NCBI RefSeq assembly: GCF_000400935.1
Contig: NC_021280.1
Coordinates: 620,001-684,000 of the forward strand
DNA: 64,000 nucleotides
Direction of reading: 5' to 3'
From: Spiroplasma chrysopicola DF-1
GTDB taxonomy: Bacteria > Bacillota_I > Bacilli_A > Mycoplasmatales > Mycoplasmataceae
Shown here: positions 10,758-20,856 of the stretch, one piece after another
Position numbering within the stretch: the first letter of the stretch is position 1
Layout of the letters: every line of letters starts with the position of its first letter
The notes under the pieces: model-generated
Told to the model about the DNA's origin: nothing
The model's input: only the letters and a program-made list of their open reading frames with translations
Database searches by the model: none
Position numbers and translations under genes: made by a program

Positions 10758-12755
10758 TTATGCTGTTGTAAATTTAACAGTTGCTGTTCCAAAATATTGT
10801 GATATAAATCCTCTTGCAGCAATTGTTGCCGATTTTTTGTCATCACTTATTTTAACAATAACATTGGTGAAATGTTCTAGAGATAATTTAAATTGGGCAT
10901 TAATTGCACTAATAATACTTTCTGAATTAGCTGCTACAATTTTTTTTAAATCAAAGTTAGCTGGAATTAATTTTGCAAGATCTTGGCGATTAATTGCTTT
11001 GAAAGTAACATTGACTGAACCAGAATAGATTTGATCATAATCATCATTACCAAAATCACCATTAAAAGGAACTATTTCTATTGTGACATTATCATTATCA
11101 TCTATTGATTTATCAACTACTTTAATTGACGTTTTATTAACAGTTGGATTTAAACTAATAACTTTATCTATAATAATATCTTGATTAAAATTTTGTAAAG
11201 TTGCTAAATCGATTTCTCCTAAATTTGTTTTTGTTATAATATTGCTTAAACTTCTTTGTTGTTCTCATGCATAATCAATTTTAATTTTTCCTTTGAATAC
11301 TTCTAACTGACTTTTAATCATAAAACTATTATCAGTAATATCAGTTATTTTAAATAAACCTCAGTCACTTAGTGAATCTTCTTTAAGATTATTTTTTTTA
11401 ATAAAAATAGTACCCAATTCTTCTTTAGTTAATTTTTCTTCACTGTATAATTGACCTAAATTTGTTGTTTCTAATTTAAGAATATCATTTATGTCACCAT
11501 TAGTAATGTTAAAATGAACTATTATTTTATATGAAAAGACTGGATTTGTAAGGTATTGGGCGGCAATAAGACCATTTTCATCATGATTTCTAAATAACAT
11601 TGATCCAGGTTTTGGTTTTAAAATAGCACTTGTTGCTGTTAAGTCAGTAATTCAAAAATCTTCTAATAATACATCATGATATTTGTCAAGAAAATCTTTA
11701 CCATAATATTTTTCAACTAAGTCAAAAACTAATTGATTTTTATTTTCTTCATTATAGTTACCAGATAAGTATTCATGAATATCATATTTTTTCGCTGTTT
11801 GTCAATCTGCCCCTTTACCATGTGTTTTAGTCATAAAGTTAGGATTTATATCATTTAAGATTTTAAAATTAAATTGGATTGTTCCTTTCATAAAAATTTT
11901 AAAGTTATTTCTACGGTCCGTAATATCATCTGCTCCAAAAACTAATGAACCTTCATAGTTTTTATTAATTTTTGCTGTTAAAACTGGATTATTAATAATT
12001 GATTGTCCTGGTTCTAAATCACCTATAGTCAAGGAGGCTAACTGAATAATTTTTCCTTGGTAAAATTCAAATAATGGATTACGAGCACCCACGAATTCCA
12101 TTACAATAGGGAAAATAGTTGTTAAAATAGCCATAGTGCTATTATCACTGTTGATAAACTTATCAGCAATTTCATAAGGTAAGTAAACATCATTGATGTT
12201 AGTTAAACTGGCAAAATCAGTTCAATCAAAAGCTTCATCATTAATTTCAACTTCACCTTTAAAGTCCCCTTCTTTTATTCCAGTTAAAGTTACAATGTGT
12301 TTTTCTGAATCAACATTAACTTTTACATCATTTGTTGTTAAATTAGTTTGGTTTAATAAATTAATTAATTCTAATGGTGAAACTTTATCTTTATAAGCAT
12401 CATCGACACCACTAATTGGTAATGAAGTTTTTGTAATAATTTGACTAATATTTTTCGTTGTTGGATGAATTTTAACTGTTTTTGAAATAAATGCTGATTT
12501 TGTTGTTGGTCCCATATAACGAATTGTTGCTTCATTTAAACCTGGTAAAAATTGGATTCTTAGTTTATCAACATTGTTTCCATCTTTTGCTAATAGTTTT
12601 TTTAATGCAAATCCATTTGGAACAGTTTGGTAGCTATCTTTAATATTAAATGTATCAATTGCACTTGCGGCATTTTTAGTTCCACATGCAACTACTGAAG
12701 TTGTTCCAGAAGCAGTAATGGCAATGGTTCCTAAAATACTTAATAATTTTTTCAT
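10758..12755 (-). CDS. large surface lipoprotein of the accessory region
   Basis: A 665-residue lipoprotein with signal peptide MKKLLSILGTIAITASG and lipobox VVACG, assembled across TGA codons. Several internal blocks share a pattern of a beta-rich stretch ending in GD(F/L)KGEVEI or similar, suggesting repeated domains. The RBS AAAAAAGGAG decides the ATG at 12755. Its promoter element resembles those of the other lipoproteins. It lies just downstream of traG and may be an adhesin or surface-exclusion protein, but this is only inference from position. Confidence 0.82.
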
Positions 12756-12799
12756 TTTCTTTTTCTCCTTTTTTCCGTAAATTATCTCAAACAAACTTA

Positions 12800-12828
12800 T
12801 GTTGCCTTTGTGAGATATAATTATTATA
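12800..12828 (-). promoter_or_regulatory. promoter and shared leader element of the 665-residue lipoprotein
   Basis: Minus strand TATAAT followed by ATCTCACAAAGGCAACATA. In this copy ATCTCA can also pair with TGAGAT 20 bases downstream, forming a hairpin at the 5' end of the mRNA. Confidence 0.55.
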
Positions 12829-12949
12829 AATAAAAAGAGATAAAATATTTTTATTTTGTTAAAGTTATTTAAAAAAAAAAAAAAAATGAAAAAGTTTGAT
12901 AAATTAGATTGTTTAAAAGTTATTAAATTTTTAATTATTTTACACATAT

Positions 12950-12977
12950 AAACAAGATTTATTTCAAATCTTGTTTA
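12950..12977. terminator. hairpin at the traG 3' end
   Basis: An inverted repeat AACAAGATTT/AAATCTTGTT overlaps the traG stop codon. The U-tract is poor on the minus strand. Confidence 0.45.
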
Positions 12978-15232
12978 TTTTTATTTATTAAATTCTTATT
13001 TTCTTCTTTATTTATTTTGGTTTGAATGTTGCGATATTTGGCAACAATCTCACGTTCTTCCGGAGTTCTTTCACTTGGTGCTTTAGCTAATAAACTTGTA
13101 ATATTTGGTAATTCAACCTTTTCTTTACTTTGTGAAATTTCTCTTTCTGTTTCTTGTTTAACCAAAATATCAACATCAATATTATTTTTACCGGGAACAT
13201 ATGAAAATAAATTAAAAAAGTAGTCATTCAAGAAATCAACAGTATTGATTTCTTTTTCTTTCCGTTCTTTTCCTAAATTAAACTCCTTCGCGAATTTTCA
13301 AGCTGATTCCATATACACAAGTCCTGGATTTTCTTTAGAACTAAATATGATTCCATAAGGGTTTTTTAGTTTCATCAAATTCCCGGCTTTAATTAATGGC
13401 ATTCCTTCTAATCTAGTTTGTGGGGGATTTTTAATAATTTTTTTTGTTTTTGGGTCGCGAGAAGTTGTATAACTGATAACTTCTACTGTTTGATCACCTA
13501 GCATTTTTGAGTACATTTCTGCTGTTTGTGTATCATTTGTTTGAATATAAATGTTCAAGTTACAGTTGGAACGAATAATTCCCCCGTTTTCTTTTCCATA
13601 TTTTTGATCTAATTGTAAAAAATCTTGTAGAATAAGTAAGAAAAACATTCCTCGACTTCGAGCAACCGTTACAAATCCTTGAAAGTTTGGAATCATTGGC
13701 ATATTCCCAAATTCATCTAAATAAAATTGGATATCTCTTGGCAAACGTTTATTAGATTGTGAATTTGCAACTAAAACATTTGCTTTGTACAGTTGAGAAA
13801 CAAATAAACTGGCCAGAATATGGCGGTTAGTTTTTTCATCAGGTACTATTAAAAATAACGCTTTTGGTTTATCAGTAAATGTAAATAAATTAATATCATT
13901 TTTACAGACAATAGTCTGAATTCCGATATCTTGATAAATTTGTAAGCCCCGATCTAAAGTTGAAAGAATAGAACCCAGTTCTTTATCTCCTGTTTTCAAA
14001 GCATTTGACCCTACTATTCGGGCCATTGATTTTAAAGATAAGGAATTATGTCATTGTTTCATTTTTTGGCGGTCAGCAACTAAAATTCCAATAGTTGGTA
14101 AATTAAACATTTCTAGTGTCAATTCATTAGGGTCTTTATCCAATATTTCTAGCATTCCTAACATCAAGCATTTAGTAATGCTTCCGGCCATTGTAGAAAA
14201 ATGGTCGTTATCGCTCCCTTTTAATGGCCAAATTGTTAAAACTAGATCATTAATTTCTTCAATAGCAAAAGATTTTAATTCTCGTTTCATTGTTTCGCAT
14301 AGCAGTTCTGCTTTACTTACTTTTCTAAATCACATCTTTTCAAAAATAGCTATTTGCCCTTTTTCTTCTAGTGAATTTAAACATTCATAACAAAAACTTT
14401 CTTCATGATCATAACACTTAATGTCTTTCAATTTTTCTTTTATCTCTTCTAAGTTATTGAAATTAACTCTTTTAATTTGCTCATGCAATGTAACTGAATC
14501 AAAATAGTATTTGAATGCAATAGCTAGCGGGTTTCAAGATGATGATAATTTAGCATCACGTAAATTTAAGGTCAATACTTCATATCCCTTTTCCTGTAAT
14601 GGTTTAGAAAGATTTTGATATAACTCTCCTTTTGGATCAGTAAAAACCATACATGGTTGTTTTTCAAAAGCCAAATTTGCATTATAGATTGCTGAGGGCA
14701 TTACGATTTTTTGAGACTTTCCGGAATTTGTCGCTCCTAAACAAACAGCATGCGTATTATCTCGAATGTTAAAAACTAGCTCATTTTTGTTTTTAATAAA
14801 TCTTGTTGCTCAACCAGGTTGCTCAGAATTTATAAGACTATGATTAGGATATAGTTCATTGAAAGATTCTATTTTTCCCTTTTCTTTTAGTTCATTAACT
14901 ATTCACTTTGCCGCACCATATTCAGTTGAATCTACTTCTTTAATATAAACTTTTCCCAATTCTTTTTTAATTAAAATAATAATAAAAGTTATAGTTCAAA
15001 AAATGGCAGTTAGAATTACGCATAGCAAAGTTATAAAAACCGGATTTTCTTTAATAAACAATCATAAAAAATCAAAATATTTAAGTAATTTAAACCCTTC
15101 CATTTTTCATACTTTCAAAAATGGAATTATCACAACCCCAATTCCTAAAACAAACGGAAATATAATAATAGAGTTAATTAAAGATTCTTTTCTAGGTTTA
15201 TTTCAAAATTTCTTTTTTTCTTGATTATCCAT
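12959..15232 (-). CDS. traG: VirD4/TraG-family type IV coupling protein
   Basis: A 757-residue ATPase. The first 120 residues contain two to three membrane helices. Walker A is GATNSGKSQ, followed by the AIYNANLAF and DPKGELY segments; Walker B is YLDEFGNMP, followed by RSRGM, all typical of VirD4/TraG proteins that bring DNA to a conjugation channel. The C-terminal 90 residues are a charged tail. The start overlaps the stop of the preceding 97-codon gene by 8 bp. No VirB4/TraE gene is in the window, so the conjugation apparatus here is incomplete or encoded elsewhere. Confidence 0.9.
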
Positions 15233-15518
15233 TAAAACTTAGCACTCCAAAAACTATAACTCCAATTATTGCAATTGCTAATACTATAAAATTAAAAATT
15301 AATCTAATTTTTATTTCTCTTTTAGCTTTGCAAATTTGTTTTTCATCTAACTTTTTAATTTCTTGTTTTAATTCAGGTTTACTATTAACTCATTTTTGAA
15401 AATATTTTGATCATATTTTTTGACAGTACTTATTTCACTTAACAAAAATAATAATTTCATAAATTACTAAAACTATTGATAAAAACATCAATGCCGACAT
15501 TGTTGTTTGATAAGTCAT
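15225..15518 (-). CDS. small membrane protein upstream of traG
   Basis: 97 residues with one hydrophobic helix at each end (MSALMFLSIVLVIYEIIIF and FNFIVLAIAIIGVIVFGVL) and a basic middle segment rich in Lys. RBS AAAGGA. It overlaps traG by 8 bp, so it is translationally coupled to it and may be a partner of the coupling protein. Confidence 0.75.
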
Positions 15519-15555
15519 ATTAATATCCTTTCCTTTTGATTTTGTTCTTTACCAA

Positions 15556-15600
15556 ATAAAAAACACATGCATACGATAAAAATCGTAGCATGTGTCATTT
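15556..15600 (-). terminator. intrinsic terminator of the three-gene operon 15623-16678
   Basis: A long stem: ACACATGC plus TACGAT paired with ATCGTA plus GCATGTGT, followed by T6 on the minus strand. It closes the transcript of the three small ORFs to the right. Confidence 0.8.
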
Positions 15601-15622
15601 GGTCATCTACAAAGATATTATA

Positions 15623-15940
15623 CTATATTATTTTATATTTTTTAGGGCCAATAATTAATACTGGTAATTCTGATGATACTTTGTCTTCATTTTCTTTTCT
15701 TTGATTTATAAAATTTGCTAAACCATCACTAATTAATTTTATACAATCGGCTTCTTTTCCTATAAAATGCAAATATCCTCTTTCTGTGCCTACATTTAAT
15801 AATCATTCTAAGGTTAAATTAAAATAAACTATTAAAGGTATTTCTGAAATATTCAAATTGTCAGAACTTTTATATAACAAAAAATTAGTATCAAAAATAG
15901 AATTATATTTTTCAATATTTATATTTTTTTCTATACGCAT
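15623..15940 (-). CDS. hypothetical protein, third ORF of a three-ORF cluster
   Basis: 105 residues, no signal peptide or motif I recognise. The ATG overlaps the stop codon region of the preceding ORF by 10 bp. It may be the C-terminal part of a protein now split into three reading frames (see 15931-16215 and 16217-16678). Confidence 0.55.
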
Positions 15941-16215
15941 TTGTTTTTTTCAAAAATTAAACTACAATTTTTTCTAAGAATACATACCATACCAAGATTT
16001 GGATCTGGTATCGCAAAAAAATCTTTTCCTATACTATACACAGGTGGATCAGGAATAATAAAAAAATCAATATTAGTTACAAGTTGTAAAGCAAAATAAT
16101 TAAAATCCTCAATATTTTCATCAGTAATTTCAAATTTTTTATAAAAATTTTCACGTTCTTTATTAATTTGATTAATATCAAGAGCAAGGACCATTCTAAC
16201 TCTTAAATTATCCAT
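15931..16215 (-). CDS. hypothetical protein, possible middle part of a DUF4238-like protein
   Basis: 94 residues. The segment NIDFFIIPDPPVYSIG followed by FAIPDPNLGM resembles the DUF4238 C-terminal pattern F-x-T/I-x-D-x-P-V ... P-x-x-P. It starts one base after the stop of the preceding ORF. It could be a separate coupled gene or part of a broken larger one. Confidence 0.5.
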   Translation of the reverse strand: MDNLRVRMVLALDINQINKERENFYKKFEITDENIEDFNYFALQLVTNIDFFIIPDPPVYSIGKDFFAIPDPNLGMVCILRKNCSLIFEKNKCV

Positions 16216-16216
16216 A

Positions 16217-16678
16217 TTATCAATTTTTTTTATTAATTTTACTAGTGTTAGAACATACTTCTGCTATTTTAATCTTTGAGCCTTTTGAATAAGAGCGAAA
16301 AATACATAGCCTAATAAAATTATATATTATTTTATACTTATCTTTTAATAAATAGTTTAGCTTTTTGGATAATGAATCATTAGAAAGATTAATACTATTT
16401 TCAATTATTTTTTTGGCTGAAGTTGAAACTTTTTCAATATATGGCTGTTCAATTAAATTTCAATCCTCTTCATATTTTTTTATTTGTTTTATATCTAAAT
16501 TAAGATAAAAATTATCGTTATCATTAACATAAATATTTAAATCATTATCAGAATTAATAATTTCAAAATTATATTCACCCGTAGATAAATCAATTTTAGC
16601 AATTCCAAAATTTTTATTGTTTAGGTATTTTAAAAATATTTTTTTTAATAAAGATTGTGGAAAAATATGTGATTTCAT
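16217..16678 (-). CDS. hypothetical protein, possible N-terminal part of a DUF4238-like protein
   Basis: 153 residues. The start MKSHIFPQSLLKKIF and the later YNFIRLCIFRSYS are reminiscent of DUF4238 (HY-x-P-x-x-x-L-x-x-F and LxxFIxLQxxR). RBS AAGGAG. The first gene after the tRNA transcription unit. The family call is weak and made by eye. Confidence 0.5.
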
Positions 16679-16744
16679 TATTTAATTCTCCTTAGAATTT
16701 AAATTATATACTGCATTATATCATTAAAATAATTTTTAAAAACA

Positions 16745-16768
16745 AAAAAACTAACATATAGTTAGCCT
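16745..16768 (-). terminator. terminator of the class II tRNA gene
   Basis: CTAAC-TATAT-GTTAG followed by T7 on the minus strand, starting 6 bases after the tRNA 3' end. Confidence 0.75.
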
Positions 16769-16773
16769 TTCTG

Positions 16774-16855
16774 TGATCAATACGGGACTTGAACCCGCAC
16801 GTTTTTCAACAGCTGATTGGTAATCAGCTATGTCTACCAATTCCATCAATTGATC
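16774..16855 (-). tRNA. class II tRNA with leucine-type body and anticodon ACC
   Basis: An 82-nt cloverleaf on the minus strand. The acceptor is a perfect 7-bp stem (GATCAAT/ATTGATC) with discriminator A73. The D-arm ATG-GAATTGGTAGA-CAT is of the leucine type (like GTGGAATCGGTAGACAC of E. coli tRNA-Leu). The anticodon stem GCTGA/TCAGC encloses loop TTACCAA, giving anticodon ACC (codon GGU, Gly). A 13-base variable region contains GTT-GAAA-AAC. The T-arm is GCGGG-TTCAAGT-CCCGT. CCA is not encoded. It has its own terminator and no sign of decay. Identity is ambiguous: body Leu, anticodon Gly. Confidence 0.8.
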
Positions 16856-16876
16856 ATAATAATATTATCATAAAAA

Positions 16877-16954
16877 CTATTTTTTTAACATCACTAATAA
16901 AATTTCATATTTGTAGCGCTTAAACAAAGTATTTATAATTCATCAATAATTTTT
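16877..16954 (-). pseudogene. remnant of the HYWW-repeat protein gene
   Basis: The translation (TGA as Trp) KNYWWIINTLFKRYKYEIL matches the second repeat and C-terminus of the 86-residue protein at 17841-18101 at both protein and DNA level. Only about 25 codons remain, immediately upstream of the tRNA. A local duplication has been cut short. Confidence 0.6.
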
Positions 16955-16988
16955 TACTATATATAAAAGTATCATAAATATTACTATA

Positions 16989-17597
16989 CTAACTTAATAT
17001 AATACCTTTTGACATATTTGCTGTTCCATAGACACTTGTATATGAATTATATGCAGCCACAAATTGATAACTAGCAACTTGTAGATAATAATTACTATTT
17101 TCTTTATATCAAGTATATCCTAAATAAACCCATGCATCTATGTTGGCTAAAAGAGATCATTTCTCATCTTTATATTTAAGTATTGTAGTAAATTTTTTTG
17201 CATCATCTGTACTAGTTATTTTATAATTATTTTCTTTTTTAAATTCTAAAGGTATTGATTGACCAATATCATAGTTTCAATAGGCACTGCCCCATTTAAC
17301 TTCTGAATTAGCTGAACCTAAAAATTTAAGTAATTGATACTCTGGTTTACTCTGCCCTAAATTTATAGTTTTTCAGTCTCATGTATGATCAGATGCACTA
17401 GTGCCAGCTCCTCAAGGAGTTGCTTTTGCTTCTACTATTCAGTCATTTTTAGTACTATCATTAAAATAAAAAATAGATTCTCTAGATTCAGAATCAATAT
17501 TTTGATTCAGATTTTTTTCATAAGTAAGGTATGTGATTGAGCTAAAACTTGTTGATAAAATTCCAGCCCCAGCAATAATACTTAGTAATGCTTTCAT
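16989..17597 (-). CDS. secreted or membrane-anchored protein, unknown
   Basis: 202 residues, many TGA Trp codons (WDWKT, YTWYKEN). The N-terminus MKALLSIIAGAGILSTSFSS is a signal peptide without a lipobox Cys, so the product is secreted or anchored by the uncleaved helix. The rest is rich in Trp, Tyr, Ser and Thr, as in small beta-sandwich or binding proteins. The start follows AAAGGA. No family was recognised. Confidence 0.72.
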
Positions 17598-17840
17598 AAT
17601 ATAAAAGTCCTTTCTGATAACCCACCCAATTCCCTACCATTATTTAATAAATAATTAATAGTAAATAATAAAATAATTTTATTTAATAAAAACTAAAAAA
17701 TATTATTTTATATAAGTTAAAAATTAATGTTTTAGAGATATATTTTATTATGTTAATACTTTAAATATAATTAATTAGTATATTTTTATGTCACAATATA
17801 TTTTTATATTTATATTATAACTCTTAAAAAAACAAATTTT

Positions 17841-18101
17841 CTAGATATTTTTTATTATTTTCATTAAAATTTCATATTCATAATGTTTAAACAAAGTACT
17901 TCTAATTCATCAATAATGTTTTCGATCTAACTCAGTATCATTTGTTCAGGGCGAAATTTCTTGGCCCTTTTTTGCTTTTTCAACCGCATTATTTATTTTA
18001 TTAAAAGCATCTAAAATTTGCTCTTTAGTATAGAGGCGAAATAAAGTATTTTTTACCCATCAATAATGTCTGTGATCAAGTTTATTATTTAAATTTTCCA
18101 T
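17841..18101 (-). CDS. small protein with two HYWW repeats
   Basis: 86 residues. Two copies of a motif, DHRHYWWVKNTLFRLY and DRKHYWWIRSTLFKHY, are separated by a helical, charged segment. Each repeat uses tandem TGA codons for Trp, so the gene is invisible in the standard code. RBS AAAGGAG. A partial paralog lies at 16877-16954. Function unknown. Confidence 0.68.
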
Positions 18102-18104
18102 ATT

Positions 18105-18239
18105 TTAATTACTCTCCTTTTTAATTCGCGCTTGGACTTCTTGATCAACTTGTCTAATAGTTCGATGCAATTTTTTAAGCATGATATTTTTAATATCTTC
18201 AGAATCAAAACTAAATAATAATTTTAATTGCTCTAACAT
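18105..18239 (-). CDS. small ORF, possible displaced C-terminal tail
   Basis: 44 residues (MLEQLKLLFSFD..., helical and basic at the end). It overlaps the truncated methylase ORF by 29 bp in another frame and ends just before the 86-residue protein, whose RBS lies inside it. It may be a real coupled small gene. Confidence 0.45.
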   Translation of the reverse strand: MLEQLKLLFSFDSEDIKNIMLKKLHRTIRQVDQEVQARIKKESN

Positions 18240-18501
18240 GACATATAGGATATGCAAGTGTCTTTAAATAATTTAACTCTATTAAATGGATTCCTTCTTG
18301 TCAAAAAGAAATTAATTCAGTATGTAAGTCATTAAAAATTACTTGATTACATAAATTTTGGTCTAAAACATTTAAACCAACTGAGGCACCCCCACAAAAT
18401 AGATCAATGAACATATCAAAATTACCCGGTAAAAATGATTTTATTTTATCAAAATGTTTAGCTTTTCCACCCGGCCAAATTAATGGACTAATAAATTTCA
18501 T
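18211..18501 (-). pseudogene. Dam-type (D12 class) adenine-N6 DNA methyltransferase, truncated
   Basis: The N-terminus has the D12-class hallmarks: LIWPGGKAKHFDKI (SAM-binding, cf. WAGGK), FIDLFCGGASVGLNV, and NDLHTELISFW. Dam enzymes run to about 270 residues with the catalytic DPPY motif; here the frame stops after 96 residues and no DPPY is seen. The 5' end is tightly coupled (TAAATG) to the preceding gene. It is probably inactive. Confidence 0.75.
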
Positions 18502-18867
18502 TTATTGACTCTTTTTATAAATTTCCATTTCTTTTGGATATTCTTCAATTTGATCTAAACACTTTTGATATTTATAGGTGCTTTGGCTAATAACCTCTAA
18601 CTTAGCTATTTTTTTAATATTGATAATATTTTTGATACTATTAATTTTTTCAATTTCTAAACAAAATATTTCATTTAGTCTATCATTTAAATCTTGGTTA
18701 TGAAATTCATTAGATGCTAACATTAAACTTTCATATGCACCAATAATATAACCTCAACATTTTGTAATTAAAGTTGTTTTACCACTTTCTAACTGTTCTT
18801 TTAACATTGGCCAACTATCAAAATTTCTTTTATTTTTTGATTTTGGATACTTTACATAACTGATCAT
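18502..18867 (-). CDS. hypothetical protein upstream of the truncated methylase
   Basis: 121 residues, largely helical and charged, with IEKINSIKNIINIKKIAKLEV as a central helix-forming part. A GTG 12 bases upstream is better placed relative to the AAAGGA Shine-Dalgarno than the ATG at 18867. It overlaps the preceding small ORF and its stop directly abuts the methylase ATG, so these genes are co-translated. Function unknown. Confidence 0.65.
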
Positions 18868-18994
18868 AATGATTATCACAAAGTCCTTTCTTTAATTTTT
18901 TTGAATAAAACTTTATTTTTCTAGTGCATAGTCAACTTTGCTGGCAATATTCAGTTGATAACTCTTTTAATTCAACTCAGTCATTATTTGGCAT
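18830..18994 (-). CDS. small Cys-containing protein
   Basis: 54 residues with four Cys (CQQSWLC and, later, LCDNHYDQLC) and a basic centre, consistent with a small zinc-binding fold. RBS AGGAG. It overlaps the next gene by 38 bp and follows topA by 14 bp. Confidence 0.6.
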
Positions 18995-19008
18995 AATTAT
19001 CTCCTATT

Positions 19009-20799
19009 CTAACTTACGATATTTTTGCAAGCAGGAAAGTTATTACATGCTTTAAAATAATTACCTTTGTAACTTTTGCGCTGAATAATATAACCAATAT
19101 TACATTTATCGCATTTAACTGAATCTTTAAATATCATGTTAGTTGCATTATTAAAATCTAAAATAAAGTTATTATAAAATAATTTTAGAAATTCAATATG
19201 ATTAATTTCTCCATCTGCAATTCTGTCTAATACCTTTTCCATATCAGCTGTATATTTTTCATTAATAATATTTGAAAAATATTTTTGCAATAAATTATGG
19301 GCTTTAATACCATCTTCAGTAGGATAAATGCTTTTCTTATCAAATTTAATATATTCACGGTTAATTAAGGTTTTCATAATTGTGGCATATGTTGAAGGCC
19401 TTCCGACACCTTTAATTTCAAGTTTTTTAATTAATGAATGTTCTGTATATCTTGAACTAGGTTTTGTAAAATTTTGTTCAGCTAATCATTTTGAATCTAA
19501 AGTTATTATTTCTCCAACTTTAAAATGATAATTAAAATTATCTAAAGCAATTTCTTGTAAATCATAATAACTAGTAAAGTGATATTTTTTAAAATTTAAT
19601 TTAAAAGTATATCCGTTATTAGAAAATAATACTTTATATTTAACACCAGTTTCATTTGCCATTAAAGCATATAAGGTATTGTTATAAATTAATTCATATA
19701 ATTTATATTCATCGTAATTAGCAATTTCTTTTTTAGCTTTTTCTAGTGTTAAATTAATATTTGTTGGCCGAATTGCTTCATGTGCATCTTGCACATTATC
19801 TTTAGTCTTACCGGGCTTATATTGACCAACATATTCTTGGCCATAATTTGTTGCAATAAATTTATGGACTGCTACTACAAAATCATCGTTAAGTCTTGTA
19901 GAGTCTGTTCGTGGATAAGTAATATATCCATTTTCGAATAAATGTTGCAATAGAGTTGTTGTTTTTTCACTAGAATAATTTAGATCTATATTTGCATCTT
20001 GTAAAATACTTGATGTTGTATATGCGTTATAAATATTTTTGTTGAATTCGGTTTCAATGATTTCCTTTACAACTAGATTATTAGTAATTTTAGATAAAGC
20101 TTGTTCTGCTTTTTCTTGTGAATTAAGAACTTTATCTTTCACAATTTCTTTACCATCTTGATCTAAATATAATTCAATTTCGTTTTTATCTTTATATTCT
20201 TGTTTAATAGTTCAGTACTCTAACTTATTGTGTTCTTTTCTTTCTAACTCAGTATCTACAATTAACTTTAAAGCTACTGATTGAACTCTCCCAGCAGATT
20301 TTAAATTTTCTGCTTTTTGGAGTAAATTTGATAACTTAAAGCCCATAATACGATCAATCATTTGGCGCGATTGTTGAGCATTAACTAATTGATAATCTAA
20401 TTGCCCGGGATTACTAAAAGCATTTTCAATTGCTTTTTCTGTGATTTCATTAAAAGTTAATCTAATTGTTTTATTTTGACATTTTAATTGCTCTTGCAAA
20501 TGCCATGCAATAGCTTCTCCTTCTCGATCAGGGTCAGTTGCTAAAATAACTTTATCAACTTCATTAGCAAATTGAGTTAATTGCTTTATAGTATCTTTTT
20601 TGTTTTCGACAACATTAAATATTGGAGTCATAGTATCTAATTCTATTCCCAATGGATACTTTTCATTTTTTATTACTAATTCTGTAATATGACCCATTGA
20701 GGCCTTTACAAGAAAACTATGTTGAGGAAATACTTTTTCTAGATAAGATTTTACTTTATTAATTTTGTTAGGTGATTCTAACACTACTAAATATTTCAA
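19009..20799 (-). CDS. topA: DNA topoisomerase I, accessory (element-borne) copy
   Basis: A 596-residue type IA topoisomerase. The TOPRIM domain is at the start (VVLESPNKINKVKSYL, then ATDPDREGEAIAW), and the active-site Tyr lies in GYITYPRTDSTRL. Only one Cys4 zinc finger is present (CDKCNIGY...CNNFPACK) at the C-terminus. It is shorter than a chromosomal TopA. Type IA enzymes travel with conjugative elements, which fits the traG gene 4 kb away. The frame crosses two TGA Trp codons. Confidence 0.93.
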
Positions 20800-20856
20800 T
20801 TTAGCACCTACTTTCTATATAAAATATTGATATAATTTTTAAAAGGATGATAAATT

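Noticed and set aside
16774-16855. Annotation as an ordinary tRNA-Trp (CCA) or tRNA-Leu
   Set aside because: CCA would require a shifted, 5-base loop; the symmetric 7-base loop gives ACC, and no Leu anticodon fits either.
19009-20799. The main chromosomal topoisomerase I
   Set aside because: One zinc finger only and a location beside traG; more likely an element copy, though without the rest of the genome this is not proven.
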